From the NCBI GenBank assembly GCA_039930045.1, contig JBDSQB010000016.1, positions 62,001 to 126,000 on the forward strand: a DNA stretch of 64,000 nt, read 5' to 3'. This DNA is from Chthoniobacterales bacterium (GTDB lineage: Bacteria; Verrucomicrobiota; Verrucomicrobiia; Chthoniobacterales; DASVRZ01). Numbering within the stretch: position 1 is the stretch's first letter; every line of letters begins with the position of its first letter. This document shows, piece after piece, positions 1 to 8,209 of the stretch. Below the pieces are notes generated by a model. The model was not told the origin of the DNA. It made no database searches and was given only the letters and a program-made list of their open reading frames with translations. A program made the translations under genes and the position numbers.

Positions 1-1
1 T

Positions 2-199
2 GTGAAATTTCTCGTTCTCAGTCTCATTGCACTCTTGCTGGCTGGTTGCGAGACCGACCCGGAGTCGCGCGATTTCTTTTACTCGGGCTGGATGCATCCG
101 CAACAGGGCTCCGACGAGCGGATGTATGGCAAAAAAGGCCCGCCGCCAAACGAGGGTGGACGCTCCATGGAATCGCTGGATGAAGTTCCCAGCCGATAG
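2..199 (+). CDS. small lipoprotein, function unknown
   Basis: Predicts 65 residues from a GTG start at the left edge. The N-terminus is a short hydrophobic signal ending in the lipobox LLAGC (residues 13-17), so the mature protein should be lipid-anchored at Cys17. The rest is polar, rich in Gly, Pro and Glu, with no domain I recognise. Because the signal peptide begins directly at the GTG, the gene is probably complete although it touches the window edge. Its last 20 bases overlap the start of the downstream glycosylase gene, which suggests co-transcription. Function cannot be inferred. Confidence 0.6.
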   Translation: MKFLVLSLIALLLAGCETDPESRDFFYSGWMHPQQGSDERMYGKKGPPPNEGGRSMESLDEVPSR

Positions 200-782
200 C
201 GCGCCGTTGCCGCGGGCGTTTTTTCAGCGCGATCCGCTGGTCTGCGCACGCGAAATGATCGGCTGCGAACTGGTCTGGGACGAGTGCCGCGGCCGAATCG
301 TCGAGACGGAGGCGTATGCGGAATTTGGCGACGAGGCGTGCCACACGTTTGCGCGTCAGTCGGCGCGGAAATTCATCGCGGAGCAACCACCGGGAGCGGC
401 TTACGTTTACCAAAATTACGGCATTCACTGGCTGCTGAATGTTCTCATCAAAGGCGGGCAGGGGAATGGCTTCGTGCTCATCCGCGCGATCGAGCCGACG
501 CAGGGAATCGAGAAAATGCGCGAGCGCCGCAAGCTGGAGCCGGTGCGCCAGCTTTGCTCCGGGCCGGGAAAACTGACGGTCGCCTTCGGGATCGGGCGCG
601 CCGAGCACGGGTTCGATCTTTGCAGTGATCCGAGTCACGCCTTTTACTCGTCGCAGAGTGCGATGGAAGTCGAATCAGACGTTCGAGTCGGCATCACGAA
701 GGCTGCGCATTTCCCCTGGCGCTTTGTCGAGCGCGGCTCGCCGTTTCTGAGTGTGAAGGTGAAGTCCGGCATCACCCCATAA
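180..782 (+). CDS. 3-methyladenine DNA glycosylase (AAG/MPG family)
   Basis: A 200-residue protein of the AAG/MPG family, which excises alkylated purines such as 3-methyladenine in base-excision repair. Visible family signatures are VETEAYAEFGDEACHTF near residue 40, holding the catalytic Glu of the ETEAY block, then AYVYQNYGIHWLLNV near residue 75, and the late block LCSGPGKLTVAFGI. Length fits the family (about 190-210). I chose the ATG at 180 because the family's N-terminal FFQRDPLVCAREMIGC block begins about 14 residues later; the longer open frame upstream only shadows the lipoprotein gene. It overlaps that gene by 20 bases and is followed by a strong hairpin. Confidence 0.88.
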   Translation: MKFPADSAPLPRAFFQRDPLVCAREMIGCELVWDECRGRIVETEAYAEFGDEACHTFARQSARKFIAEQPPGAAYVYQNYGIHWLLNVLIKGGQGNGFVLIRAIEPTQGIEKMRERRKLEPVRQLCSGPGKLTVAFGIGRAEHGFDLCSDPSHAFYSSQSAMEVESDVRVGITKAAHFPWRFVERGSPFLSVKVKSGITP

Positions 783-787
783 AAAGA

Positions 788-819
788 CCGGGGCAATCCC
801 CGTAAAGAGATTGCCCCGG
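788..819. terminator. hairpin terminator between convergent genes
   Basis: A perfect 10-bp inverted repeat, 788-797 (CCGGGGCAAT) against 810-819 (ATTGCCCCGG), with a 12-base loop. It starts six bases after the glycosylase stop codon, and a small minus-strand gene ends at 839. An A-run precedes it, giving a T-run on the minus strand, so it could end transcription from both sides. Confidence 0.7.
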
Positions 820-838
820 CGAAATCAGTGGTAACGAT

Positions 839-964
839 TTACTTGGACATACCGGTCGTCGATGCGCCGGTGGTGCTCATCGTTTCCTTCTTGTGTGCAC
901 ACGCGCCTAGGCTGAGTGCGCTCGCTGCGATAGCAACGATTGCGAGAATTTTGATAGTTTTCAT
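839..964 (-). CDS. 41-residue lipoprotein (entericidin-like size)
   Basis: A 41-residue peptide with a Lys-containing N-terminus, a hydrophobic core and a lipobox-like LGAC (Cys at residue 21), followed by a short Thr/Ser/Met-rich tail. I placed the start at 964 because a strong Shine-Dalgarno AAGGAGG lies nine bases upstream (974-980 on the plus strand as CCTCCTT). The longer open frame to 1036 has no such signal. Tiny lipoproteins of this sort are common in Gram-negatives, but the role here is unknown. It converges on the glycosylase gene with a shared hairpin between them. Confidence 0.6.
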   Translation of the reverse strand: MKTIKILAIVAIAASALSLGACAHKKETMSTTGASTTGMSK

Positions 965-1169
965 AGTTATTTCCCTCCTTTCTTGAGCGGGTAGCTCGGT
1001 GACAGATTTAGGGGCTGCCAGTGGGACTGACAACACTTAATTCCAAATCTTTCACCTAACCATCGCGTGAAAAGAAAAATGGGGCCCTCTTTTTTTTCCA
1101 AAATGGGGTTGTTCTTTCCTGACAAACTCCGCCATCTTGCGCAGTGCCACGGCCCTGGCATTCCTTATT

Positions 1170-1709
1170 ATGCAAGAAGATCTCTCCAAAGTCCTCCTTC
1201 ACACCTCCACCATTTTCGCGCGGCTCGATGAAATGGCGGCCACCCTCACCGAGGAATACGCCGGGCGCGAGCTCACTGTGCTTTGCCTGATGAGCGGTGC
1301 CTTCATGTTCGGCGCCGACCTCCTGCGCCGCATCCCGCTGCCCTTGCGCATTATCTGTCTCAGCGTCTCGTCCTACCACGGCGGCACGTCCACGAGTGGC
1401 CAAGTTACCTTCCAGGCCGCCATGCCCGACCTGGAGGGCCGCCATGTTCTCATCATCGACGACATCCTCGACACCGGGCTGACTTTGAGCTGCCTCCGGG
1501 AAAAAATCTTCCGCGAAACGCACACCCTCAGCACGAAGATCTGCGTCCTGCTTCGCAAAAACACTGGCGCTGACCGTCCCATCGAGGCGGATTACGTCGG
1601 GTTCGACATTCCGAATGAATTCGTCGTCGGCTACGGTCTCGATTTCCAGGAGAAATACCGCAACCTCCCGTTCATCGGCGTCCTCCGAAACGAAGTCGCC
1701 GGTCTGTGA
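1170..1709 (+). CDS. hpt: hypoxanthine phosphoribosyltransferase
   Basis: A 179-residue type I phosphoribosyltransferase that converts hypoxanthine or guanine plus PRPP to IMP or GMP (purine salvage, cytoplasm). The PRPP-binding loop is clear: VLIIDDILDTGLTL near residue 95, with the paired acidic residues. The flexible-loop region SSYHGGTSTSG lies near residue 70 and the family's C-terminal VGYGLDFQEKYRNLP block is intact. The ATG at 1170 gives the usual family length; a TTG at 1137 is possible but adds 11 residues before the conserved start. The stop overlaps the GTG of the next gene (GTGA), implying translational coupling. Confidence 0.92.
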   Translation: MQEDLSKVLLHTSTIFARLDEMAATLTEEYAGRELTVLCLMSGAFMFGADLLRRIPLPLRIICLSVSSYHGGTSTSGQVTFQAAMPDLEGRHVLIIDDILDTGLTLSCLREKIFRETHTLSTKICVLLRKNTGADRPIEADYVGFDIPNEFVVGYGLDFQEKYRNLPFIGVLRNEVAGL

Positions 1710-1951
1710 CCATTCGAATTCAATTCTTTTCGCGGCTGCGGGAGATTGGCGGTTCAGCCGTGCTCGAACGCGAAGTGGCACCCGGCACCACCGTCGGAGC
1801 GGCCTTGGCCGAGTTGGAGCGCGATCTGCCGAAACTGGCCGACTGGCAGGGGAAACTCCTCCTCGCCGTCGGAGTCGAATTTGCCCCGCACGACCAGATT
1901 TTGCAGGCAAACGATCTCCTTAGTGTGATGCCACCCGTCCAGGGCGGCTGA
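1706..1951 (+). CDS. moaD: MoaD-type sulfur carrier protein
   Basis: An 81-residue ubiquitin-fold protein ending in Gly-Gly (PPVQGG). This is the hallmark of MoaD/ThiS carriers, whose C-terminal Gly is thiocarboxylated to donate sulfur; MoaD is the small subunit of molybdopterin synthase. The N-terminal MTIRIQFFSRLREIGG and the ending LLSVMPPVQGG match MoaD better than ThiS. It begins with GTG overlapping the hpt stop. No moaE is adjacent, but moaC and a mogA/moaB gene lie about 6 kb downstream, supporting molybdenum cofactor synthesis. Assignment as MoaD rather than another carrier is likely but not certain. Confidence 0.8.
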   Translation: MTIRIQFFSRLREIGGSAVLEREVAPGTTVGAALAELERDLPKLADWQGKLLLAVGVEFAPHDQILQANDLLSVMPPVQGG

Positions 1952-1963
1952 TTTTTTTCCCCA

Positions 1964-3247
1964 ATGATTGCTGCCACACTCCAGCCACATCCGGCGATGA
2001 TTCTGCCGTTTGCGCTCCTGCTTTTCTGCATCGCCGCCATGCCGTTCGTTCACCGGCATTGGTGGGAAAGTCACTACCCGAAGATCGCGGTCGGTCTTGG
2101 ACTCATCACGGCTGGCTACTACGTTTTCGCCCTGCATCACCCGGAGCGCATGGCCCATGTGGCGCTGGAATACGTCAGTTTTATCGCGCTCATCGGCAGC
2201 CTGTTCGTCGTCTCGGGTGGCATTCATATCCAAGTCAAAGGCGAGGCCACGCCACGGGTAAACGTCCTTTTTCTCGCCATCGGCGGCGTCCTCGCCAGCA
2301 TCATCGGCACCACCGGCGCGTCCATGCTCCTCATTCGGCCTTGGATTCGGATGAACCGCTATCGCATCACCGCTTTTCACATCGTCTTCTTCATTTTCAT
2401 CGTCAGCAACGTCGGGGGCGGGCTCACCCCGATTGGCGATCCGCCGCTGTTCCTCGGATTTTTGAAGGGAGTTCCATTCGGATGGGTCATCGAGCATTGC
2501 TGGCCCGCCTGGCTGATAACCATGGGACTCCTCCTCGCCGTTTTCCACGTCCTCGACCGGAGAAACTTCCGCCGCGCGCCGCAGACCGTCCGCGACCAGG
2601 AAACCGCCCACGAGTCGTGGAAATTCGACGGACTCCATAACCTCCTCTTCCTCGGCGTCATCCTCGGCGGCGTTTTTTGCCCCACGCCCTGGCGCGAAAT
2701 CCTCATGATCGCCGCCGCGCTCGGTTCGTATTTTTCCACCCGACGACACGTCCATCGCATCAACGATTTCTCCTTTCTCCCGATCCAGGAAGTCGCCTGG
2801 CTCTTCGCCGGCATCTTCGCCACGATGGTTCCTGCGCTCGACCTTTTGGAAACCCATGCCGCGTCCCTCGGAGTTAGCCAGCCGATGCAATTCTACTGGT
2901 TCAGCGGCATCCTCTCCGGCCTGCTCGACAACGCCCCGACCTACCTAACCTTCCTCGCCGCCGCCTTCGGTTTGCAAGGCCTCAGCCTCGACAACCCCGC
3001 CCACATGGAGACGTTTCTGGCCACGCGCACGCACGATCTGATCGCCATCTCACTCGGCTCCGTCTTCTTTGGAGCCATCACCTACATCGGCAACGGCCCC
3101 AATTTCATGGTGAAATCCATCGCCGACCGCGCCCAGGTCGAGACGCCCGGATTCGTCGGCTACTTCCTGAAGTTCGCCCTGCCGATCCTGCTCCCGATCT
3201 ACTTTTTAATCGGCCTGCTTTTTTTCTCACGCTTCCACCTTTTCTGA
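1964..3247 (+). CDS. NhaD-like sodium:proton antiporter (ion transporter superfamily)
   Basis: A 427-residue inner-membrane protein with about eleven hydrophobic segments. The stretch from residue 105, ASIIGTTGASMLLIRP then SNVGGGLTPIGDPPL, is the signature of NhaD-type Na+/H+ antiporters in the ion-transporter superfamily; a second conserved block, LLDNAPTYLTF, lies near residue 320. The role is presumably Na+ extrusion and pH homeostasis. Members of this superfamily also carry arsenite, citrate or sulfate, so the ion is inferred from motif resemblance only. It follows the MoaD gene by 12 bases, but no functional link is evident. Confidence 0.78.
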   Translation: MIAATLQPHPAMILPFALLLFCIAAMPFVHRHWWESHYPKIAVGLGLITAGYYVFALHHPERMAHVALEYVSFIALIGSLFVVSGGIHIQVKGEATPRVNVLFLAIGGVLASIIGTTGASMLLIRPWIRMNRYRITAFHIVFFIFIVSNVGGGLTPIGDPPLFLGFLKGVPFGWVIEHCWPAWLITMGLLLAVFHVLDRRNFRRAPQTVRDQETAHESWKFDGLHNLLFLGVILGGVFCPTPWREILMIAAALGSYFSTRRHVHRINDFSFLPIQEVAWLFAGIFATMVPALDLLETHAASLGVSQPMQFYWFSGILSGLLDNAPTYLTFLAAAFGLQGLSLDNPAHMETFLATRTHDLIAISLGSVFFGAITYIGNGPNFMVKSIADRAQVETPGFVGYFLKFALPILLPIYFLIGLLFFSRFHLF

Positions 3248-3314
3248 TTTCCTGATTGTAATTCTCCCTCCCGATGGAAACCTGACTTTCCGTCAGCCCT
3301 CTCTATTCTCCCAA

Positions 3315-3908
3315 ATGTTTACCGGAATCGTCGAAGAAATCGCCCAGGTGCAATGGTTGCGTCGCACCGCCAAGAGCACCCAGCTCCTCCTCACCAGCCG
3401 CTACGGCAAACGCGTCAAACGCGGCGACAGCGTCGCCATCAACGGCGTCTGCCTCACCGTCACCTCGCATCGCGACGACCAGATCGGATTCGAACTCCTC
3501 GAAGAAACCCTCAGCCGCAGCAACCTGCGCGACGTCAAACCCGGCTCCCACGTCAACGTCGAACGCGCCATGCGGGCCAGCAGCCGCATCGACGGACACC
3601 TCGTCCAAGGCCACGTCGATTGCGTCGGCACCGTCGCTTCCTTTGAGCAACAAGGGGCCGATCACCGGCTCGAAATCCTGTTTCCGCCCGACTTCAGCCA
3701 TTACATCGCCTTCAAGGGAAGTATCTGCGTCAACGGCGTCAGCCTCACCGTCGCCGAAGCGGGTGAATCGAGCCTCGTCTGCTGGATCATCCCCTTCACC
3801 TTTGAAAACACCAACCTGCGCCACCTGCAAAGCGGCGAAACGGTGAATCTGGAATTCGACATTCTCGCCAAATACGTTGAGCGCATGTTGATCCGCCGCG
3901 AAGGCTGA
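3315..3908 (+). CDS. ribE: riboflavin synthase, alpha subunit
   Basis: A 197-residue enzyme that dismutates two molecules of 6,7-dimethyl-8-ribityllumazine to riboflavin. It starts with the invariant MFTGIVEE and has the two lumazine-binding barrels in tandem: GDSVAINGVCLTV near residue 36 and GSICVNGVSLTVAEA near 135. The HLVQGHVDCVGTV block sits between them and a C-terminal helix promotes trimerisation. Length is as usual (about 200-215). It stands alone, without other rib genes. Its TGA stop is followed in the same frame by an open 21-bp repeat array (3918-3990). Confidence 0.95.
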   Translation: MFTGIVEEIAQVQWLRRTAKSTQLLLTSRYGKRVKRGDSVAINGVCLTVTSHRDDQIGFELLEETLSRSNLRDVKPGSHVNVERAMRASSRIDGHLVQGHVDCVGTVASFEQQGADHRLEILFPPDFSHYIAFKGSICVNGVSLTVAEAGESSLVCWIIPFTFENTNLRHLQSGETVNLEFDILAKYVERMLIRREG

Positions 3909-3917
3909 CTAAATAGC

Positions 3918-3990
3918 GGCGTCAAGGGACTAAGTATTGGCGTCAGAGGACTAAGTATTGGCGTCAGGGGACTAAGTATTGGCGTCAGCC
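3918..3990. repeat. 21-bp tandem repeat array, three full units plus partial
   Basis: Three consecutive 21-bp units start at 3918, 3939 and 3960, followed by a partial unit at 3981. The consensus is GGCGTCAGGGGACTAAGTAT plus a final T; units differ at only one or two positions near bases 8-9. The array is bracketed by a 7-bp inverted repeat, GGCTGAC at 3903-3909 and GTCAGCC at 3984-3990. It lies between the convergent 3' ends of ribE and the M20 deacylase gene, whose stop codon falls inside the partial unit. Read in the ribE frame it gives heptads of the form GVRGLSI with no stop. Two other arrays of the same period occur in this window. Confidence 0.95.
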
Positions 3991-5109
3991 TTGGAGTGAT
4001 TGCAAAAAGCGAGCAAAAAACTCTGCGCCGCGCTCCAGTTCGGCGACTTCGATCCATTCGTCCGCCGTGTGGGCTTGCGATATCGAGCCGGGTCCCATCG
4101 CTATCGACGGGATGCCCGCCGCTGCAAACATCGCCGCGTCACAAAACCACGGGGCACCGACGGGTTTTGAGCCGAGTTCCATTAAATTCGCGATGAGCGG
4201 ATGGCCGGTTTCGGTGTGCAGGGCAGGGGATTGTTTGCTGACGGTCACCGTGGCTGTGGGACAAACGAGTTGGATCTCCTGCGTCAGCTGGGCGAGGAAA
4301 TTTTCCATGCCGGGGATGGTCCGCACATCGACCTCGAGCTGGCAGTTGTCGGGCACGACGTTGATCTTTTGTCCGCCGCGAATCACCCCGGCGCTGATCG
4401 TCGGAGAGCCGAGAATCGGATGGAACTCGTCTGCGAGCCGGGGCGCGAGGCGTTCCTCGATGCAGCGCACGACGCGGGCCATGTCGTAGATCGCATTCTT
4501 CCCCAACTCGGGCCGCGAGCTGTGCGCCGCCAGACCGTGCGTGGCGACCTCGAGCCAGATGCTGCCCTTGTGGGTGTGGACGATTTCCATGGAAGTCGGC
4601 TCGGCGACGATCACAAAATCCGCGAGGTCGTCCGCTGCCGCTGCGATGGAACCGGCCTGGCCCGCCTCTTCATCCATCAGGCCGAGGAAAATGATTTCGT
4701 GCGAGAGATCGGCGAGCTGGTGGCGCATCTGCCAGAGCGCCCAAAGTTGCGCGGCCATCGGACCCTTGGTGTCGCAAGCGCCGCGTCCGTAGAGTCGTCC
4801 ATCGCGCACCTCGCCGCCAAAAGGGGCGACTTCCATTCCACTCACGCCGACCGTATCCGTGTGCGGCGCGAAGGCGAGACGTGGTTTCTTTGCAGTCGAG
4901 TTGGAGTGAAATCGGGCAACGACATTGGGCCGTCCCGGGAGGATTTCCACGAGGGAAACGTCGGCCCCAGCCTCACGGAGGAAGCCGCAAAGGTAGTCAG
5001 CGATGGCCTTTTCCCCGATCTGATCGGTGCCCGGATCGCCCGCCGGGTTGACGCTCGGAATGCGGATCAACTCACGGGCGAGATCGAGGACGGAGCCGGG
5101 CATTTTCAT
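3985..5109 (-). CDS. M20 family deacylase (acetylornithine deacetylase / DapE-like)
   Basis: A 374-residue zinc-dependent amidohydrolase of the M20 family. Visible metal and active-site blocks are FAPHTDTVG (near residue 78), GRGACDTKGPMAA (near 110), the catalytic MDEEAGQ (near 145), and the dimerisation-domain HGLAAHSSRPELGKNA (near 190). Such enzymes remove acyl groups from acetylornithine (ArgE) or succinyl-diaminopimelate (DapE); which substrate is used cannot be settled from sequence alone. The start overlaps the stop of the upstream epimerase gene by four bases (ATGA). The stop lies in the edge of a 21-bp repeat array, so the last residues may have been shaped by that array. Confidence 0.82.
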   Translation of the reverse strand: MKMPGSVLDLARELIRIPSVNPAGDPGTDQIGEKAIADYLCGFLREAGADVSLVEILPGRPNVVARFHSNSTAKKPRLAFAPHTDTVGVSGMEVAPFGGEVRDGRLYGRGACDTKGPMAAQLWALWQMRHQLADLSHEIIFLGLMDEEAGQAGSIAAAADDLADFVIVAEPTSMEIVHTHKGSIWLEVATHGLAAHSSRPELGKNAIYDMARVVRCIEERLAPRLADEFHPILGSPTISAGVIRGGQKINVVPDNCQLEVDVRTIPGMENFLAQLTQEIQLVCPTATVTVSKQSPALHTETGHPLIANLMELGSKPVGAPWFCDAAMFAAAGIPSIAMGPGSISQAHTADEWIEVAELERGAEFFARFLQSLQG

Positions 5110-6053
5110 TGCTGCTGGCTGCGATACCAGGCGACAAATTTCGGGATGCCCTCGGCAATCGGAGTCTTGGGGGCGTAACCGAGGAGGCGCCGGGCTTTGC
5201 TGATGTCGGCGAAAGTGCGCGGCATGTCGCCAAGCTGCTCGGGGAGGTAATTGATGAGGGCTTTCTTGCCGACGGCGTCTTCGATTTTGGCAATGAGCTG
5301 GGCCAGGGTCGTGGTCTCGCTTTCGCCGAGATTGAAGATGTCGAAGAGCTCGCCCTGGTAGTCGATGGCCCCCTGAATGCCCTGCACGATGTCGTCGATG
5401 TAAGTATAATCGCGTTGGGTCGAGCCGTCGCCAAACTGGTCAATGGCGATGCCTTGGTCGATCTTTTTGGTGAATTGATGGATGGCGAGGTCGGGACGCT
5501 GGCGCGGTCCATAAACGGTGAAGAAACGCAGGCAAACGATGCGGATGCCGTAGAGGTAGGCGTAGTTCGAGCAGATCGTTTCCCCGGCCAATTTGGTCGC
5601 CGCGTAGGGGGAAAGGGTCATGCTGAGGCGTTGTTCCTCCGAAAAGGGGACGACTTGCGACGCGCCGTAAACCGACGAGCTGGAGGCGAAGATGAAGCGT
5701 TTCACCCCAGCCTCGCGAGCAGCTTCGAGCATGTTAAAGGTGCCCTTGATATTGGTGTCGAGATACAGCTCGGGGTTCTGCATCGAAGGACGAACGCCGG
5801 CGCGCGCCGCGAGGTGAACGATGGTGTCGTAACCGCCGTCCTTGACGAGTTTTTTGACCACGGCCTGTTCGCCGAGATCGACCTGATGCAGGCTGATTTG
5901 GTCGAGAACACCAGCGAGGTTGGCCTTTTTCACCTCGGGGGAGTAGTAGTCGTTGAAATTGTCGAGGACGCCGACGGTGTCGCCGCGTCGCAAGGCGTGT
6001 TCCACTAGATTGGAGCCAATAAATCCGGCGCCGCCGGTCACAAGAAGTCGCAT
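5106..6053 (-). CDS. NAD-dependent nucleotide-sugar epimerase (UDP-glucuronate 4-epimerase-like)
   Basis: A 315-residue short-chain dehydrogenase of the extended type. The Rossmann motif GGAGFIGS starts at residue 7. The catalytic Ser-Tyr-Lys set is in SSSSVYG (near 125) and SPYAATKLAGE (YxxxK, near 148). The segments FNDYYSPEVKKANL and HLAARAGVRPSMQNP are typical of UDP-glucuronate 4-epimerases (CapI/LspL type), which supply UDP-galacturonate for surface polysaccharides. UDP-glucose 4-epimerase activity cannot be excluded. It is first of a two-gene unit with the M20 deacylase and diverges from the proline-rich protein gene at 6262. Confidence 0.85.
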   Translation of the reverse strand: MRLLVTGGAGFIGSNLVEHALRRGDTVGVLDNFNDYYSPEVKKANLAGVLDQISLHQVDLGEQAVVKKLVKDGGYDTIVHLAARAGVRPSMQNPELYLDTNIKGTFNMLEAAREAGVKRFIFASSSSVYGASQVVPFSEEQRLSMTLSPYAATKLAGETICSNYAYLYGIRIVCLRFFTVYGPRQRPDLAIHQFTKKIDQGIAIDQFGDGSTQRDYTYIDDIVQGIQGAIDYQGELFDIFNLGESETTTLAQLIAKIEDAVGKKALINYLPEQLGDMPRTFADISKARRLLGYAPKTPIAEGIPKFVAWYRSQQQ

Positions 6054-6261
6054 ATTTCACAGACAATGGAGGAAGAGATTTCGGTGGTAAAGCACGTTCC
6101 TGAGCCGACTTCCATCGCACTCACGGCGATTTGTAAGATGTGGCCGGAAAATATTCGCAATTTGGCTCGGTGGACGATTGACAATAATTTCGCCGGGTGC
6201 GATACCACCGAGAGCCAGCAGTGGATTGTCTGGCAAATAAATTTCACCCCAGAAGCACCCC

Positions 6262-7395
6262 ATGAGCGACGAACCTAAAAAAGAAACAGTCAGAATCACC
6301 CTTCCACCCCGTCCGATGGGCGGTGGTCCCGGCGGCCCAATGGTCAAGCGCGAGACGGTGCGCATCAATCTTCCCCCGGTCGGAAATACCGCGTCGCAAA
6401 ACCCGGTGATCCCCCAAGCGGGCCTGCCAACGACTTTGCCGCCGTCGCCTGCTTTTCAGCCGCGTCCGGTGAATCCAGTGCCGTCTATCCCGAGCGCCTC
6501 GCCGACTCCGAGCGTTTCGGCAGTGCCGTCAGCAACGCCCTCAACTCCGGCTGCGCCAACATCGCCCCAGCCATTCACGCCATCGGCTCCACAGGCCTTT
6601 GCGCCCAAAGCATTTACCCCGATGCCGACAGGCCAGCCATCCGTGGCCGCCGTTCCTCCAGTGGGAACCACTCCGAGCGCTCCAGCTTCGTCTGGTCCCA
6701 CCGCGGTGCCCGCTTTCCGTCCGGTTTCTCCAGTATCGCCAGTTGGCGCGACTCCCAGTTCGCCCTCGGCTCCGACTGCGACGACTCCAGTGGGAGTTTC
6801 AACTCCATCACCGACGCCCAGCGCACCAGCGGCGATGCCTCCGATGGCTCGTCCTATGCCGCCTGTGGCTGGTGGAACTCCTCCGACGGCTCCCGGATTG
6901 CCCGGTGGCATCCGCCCAACCGCTCCCGGCGCGCCTGTGACTCCGCTCATTCCGCCGTCGAGCCTCGGCAAACCCGGCATGCCTCCCGCCGCTCCCGGCG
7001 TGGGCGTTCCACCTCCTTCCGCACCGACCCTGCCGACGGCAGGTGTTCCTCCTCTCGCGCCAGCAGCACCGATCGCCAAGCCAGCCGTGCCTGCGAATGT
7101 TTCCGCTCCGAAAGCCACGTCTGAAGTGGCTCCGGTAACGATGAAACCCAGCCCGAAAAAGGAAACCGCCCGCATCCAGATTCCGGCGCAAGCGAAGGAT
7201 TTGCCCAAAGCCACCGTGCGCTTGCAGCAAACCGTCCCGCTAACCAATCCGACGAGTTCGATCAAACCCGCGATTTCTCCGGTCACCGTTACCCAGACCG
7301 GCGGGGGCGATTCCCTCAGCATGCCGCTCTGCGTGGGCGCATTCGTCTTTGCGCTCATCGCATTCCTGATCCAGCTTTGGATCTTTCTCATCTAA
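6262..7395 (+). CDS. proline-rich tail-anchored membrane protein, unknown function
   Basis: A 377-residue protein made almost wholly of low-complexity Pro/Ala/Ser/Thr sequence, ending in a single hydrophobic helix (residues about 352-376) at the extreme C-terminus. It has no signal peptide, so it is probably tail-anchored with the Pro-rich part in the cytoplasm. A short motif recurs near both ends of the soluble part: [11 protein letters not shown] and [11 protein letters not shown] at the N-terminus, [10 protein letters not shown] and KATVRLQ just before the anchor. I do not recognise the family. Thioredoxin begins four bases after its stop, implying one transcript. The upstream 208 bases to the divergent epimerase must hold promoters for both directions. 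Confidence 0.75.
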   Translation: MSDEPKKETVRITLPPRPMGGGPGGPMVKRETVRINLPPVGNTASQNPVIPQAGLPTTLPPSPAFQPRPVNPVPSIPSASPTPSVSAVPSATPSTPAAPTSPQPFTPSAPQAFAPKAFTPMPTGQPSVAAVPPVGTTPSAPASSGPTAVPAFRPVSPVSPVGATPSSPSAPTATTPVGVSTPSPTPSAPAAMPPMARPMPPVAGGTPPTAPGLPGGIRPTAPGAPVTPLIPPSSLGKPGMPPAAPGVGVPPPSAPTLPTAGVPPLAPAAPIAKPAVPANVSAPKATSEVAPVTMKPSPKKETARIQIPAQAKDLPKATVRLQQTVPLTNPTSSIKPAISPVTVTQTGGGDSLSMPLCVGAFVFALIAFLIQLWIFLI

Positions 7396-7399
7396 TCTT

Positions 7400-7726
7400 A
7401 TGGCCAGCGCAAATATCGTCACCGTCACCGACTCTTCCTTCGATTCCGACGTTCTGAAATCCGACAGCCCCGTGCTCGTCGATTTCTGGGCCGAATGGTG
7501 TGGACCCTGCAAAATGATCGCCCCGATTCTTGACGAGATCGCCTCGGAAAATTCCGCCATCAAGATCGCCAAGATCGACGTGGATGCCAATCCCGCGACT
7601 TCCAGCAAGTTCGGCGTTCGCGCCATTCCGACACTGCTCATCTTCAAAGGTGGCGAAGTGGTGGATAAAATCGTCGGCCTCGCCAGCAAAAAAGCCTTGG
7701 TGGACAAGCTGGCTGCGGTCGCCTAA
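7400..7726 (+). CDS. trxA: thioredoxin
   Basis: A 108-residue thioredoxin, a general cytoplasmic disulfide reductase. The active site [10 protein letters not shown] is at residues 28-37 (CGPC). The buried Asp in LVDFWAEW and the cis-Pro in [15 protein letters not shown] are all present. Length is standard. It follows the proline-rich membrane protein by only four bases and precedes moaC by 21 bases, so the four genes 6262-8688 may be one transcription unit, though the functions are not obviously linked. Confidence 0.95.
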   Translation: MASANIVTVTDSSFDSDVLKSDSPVLVDFWAEWCGPCKMIAPILDEIASENSAIKIAKIDVDANPATSSKFGVRAIPTLLIFKGGEVVDKIVGLASKKALVDKLAAVA

Positions 7727-7747
7727 GGCCCGCTTTTTTCCACCGGC

Positions 7748-8209
7748 ATGACCGCTGGTTCGCAACTGACTCACGTCGATGCCACCGGCGCGGCTCGCAT
7801 GGTCGATGTCGGAGCCAAGCCAGTCATTCAGCGCGAGGCGGTCGCCAGCGGGGAGATCACCTTGTCGTCCGAAGTCATCCGGCTGATCCAGTCGGATGCG
7901 ATTGCCAAGGGAAACGTCCTCGCGGTGGCTCGCGTCGCCGCGATTCAGGCGGTCAAAAACACGGCGAGTCTCATTCCACTCTGCCACACCCTGCCGATTG
8001 ATGCGGCCAGCGTCGATTTTGAGTGGAGTTCCAATGGGCTCACCATTCGCTGCACCGTCCGCACCACGGCGAAAACCGGCATCGAAATGGAGGCGCTCAC
8101 TGGCGTTTCCGTGGCTGCGCTGACCATTTACGACATGTGCAAAGCCGTGGACAAATCCATGTCCATCAACGGAATCCAACTCGTCTCGAAAACGAAAACA
8201 CCTCTATGA
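7748..8209 (+). CDS. moaC: cyclic pyranopterin monophosphate synthase
   Basis: A 153-residue MoaC, which turns the MoaA product into cyclic pyranopterin monophosphate, the first stable intermediate of molybdenum cofactor synthesis. Diagnostic blocks are LTHVDATGAARMVDVG at residues 7-22, KNTASLIPLCHTLPI near 78, and GIEMEALTGVSVAALTIYDMCKAVDK split over 118-143. Length and order are canonical. Its stop TGA overlaps the ATG of the next gene (ATGA), so the two are coupled. A MoaD-like gene lies at 1706. Confidence 0.94.
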   Translation: MTAGSQLTHVDATGAARMVDVGAKPVIQREAVASGEITLSSEVIRLIQSDAIAKGNVLAVARVAAIQAVKNTASLIPLCHTLPIDAASVDFEWSSNGLTIRCTVRTTAKTGIEMEALTGVSVAALTIYDMCKAVDKSMSINGIQLVSKTKTPL

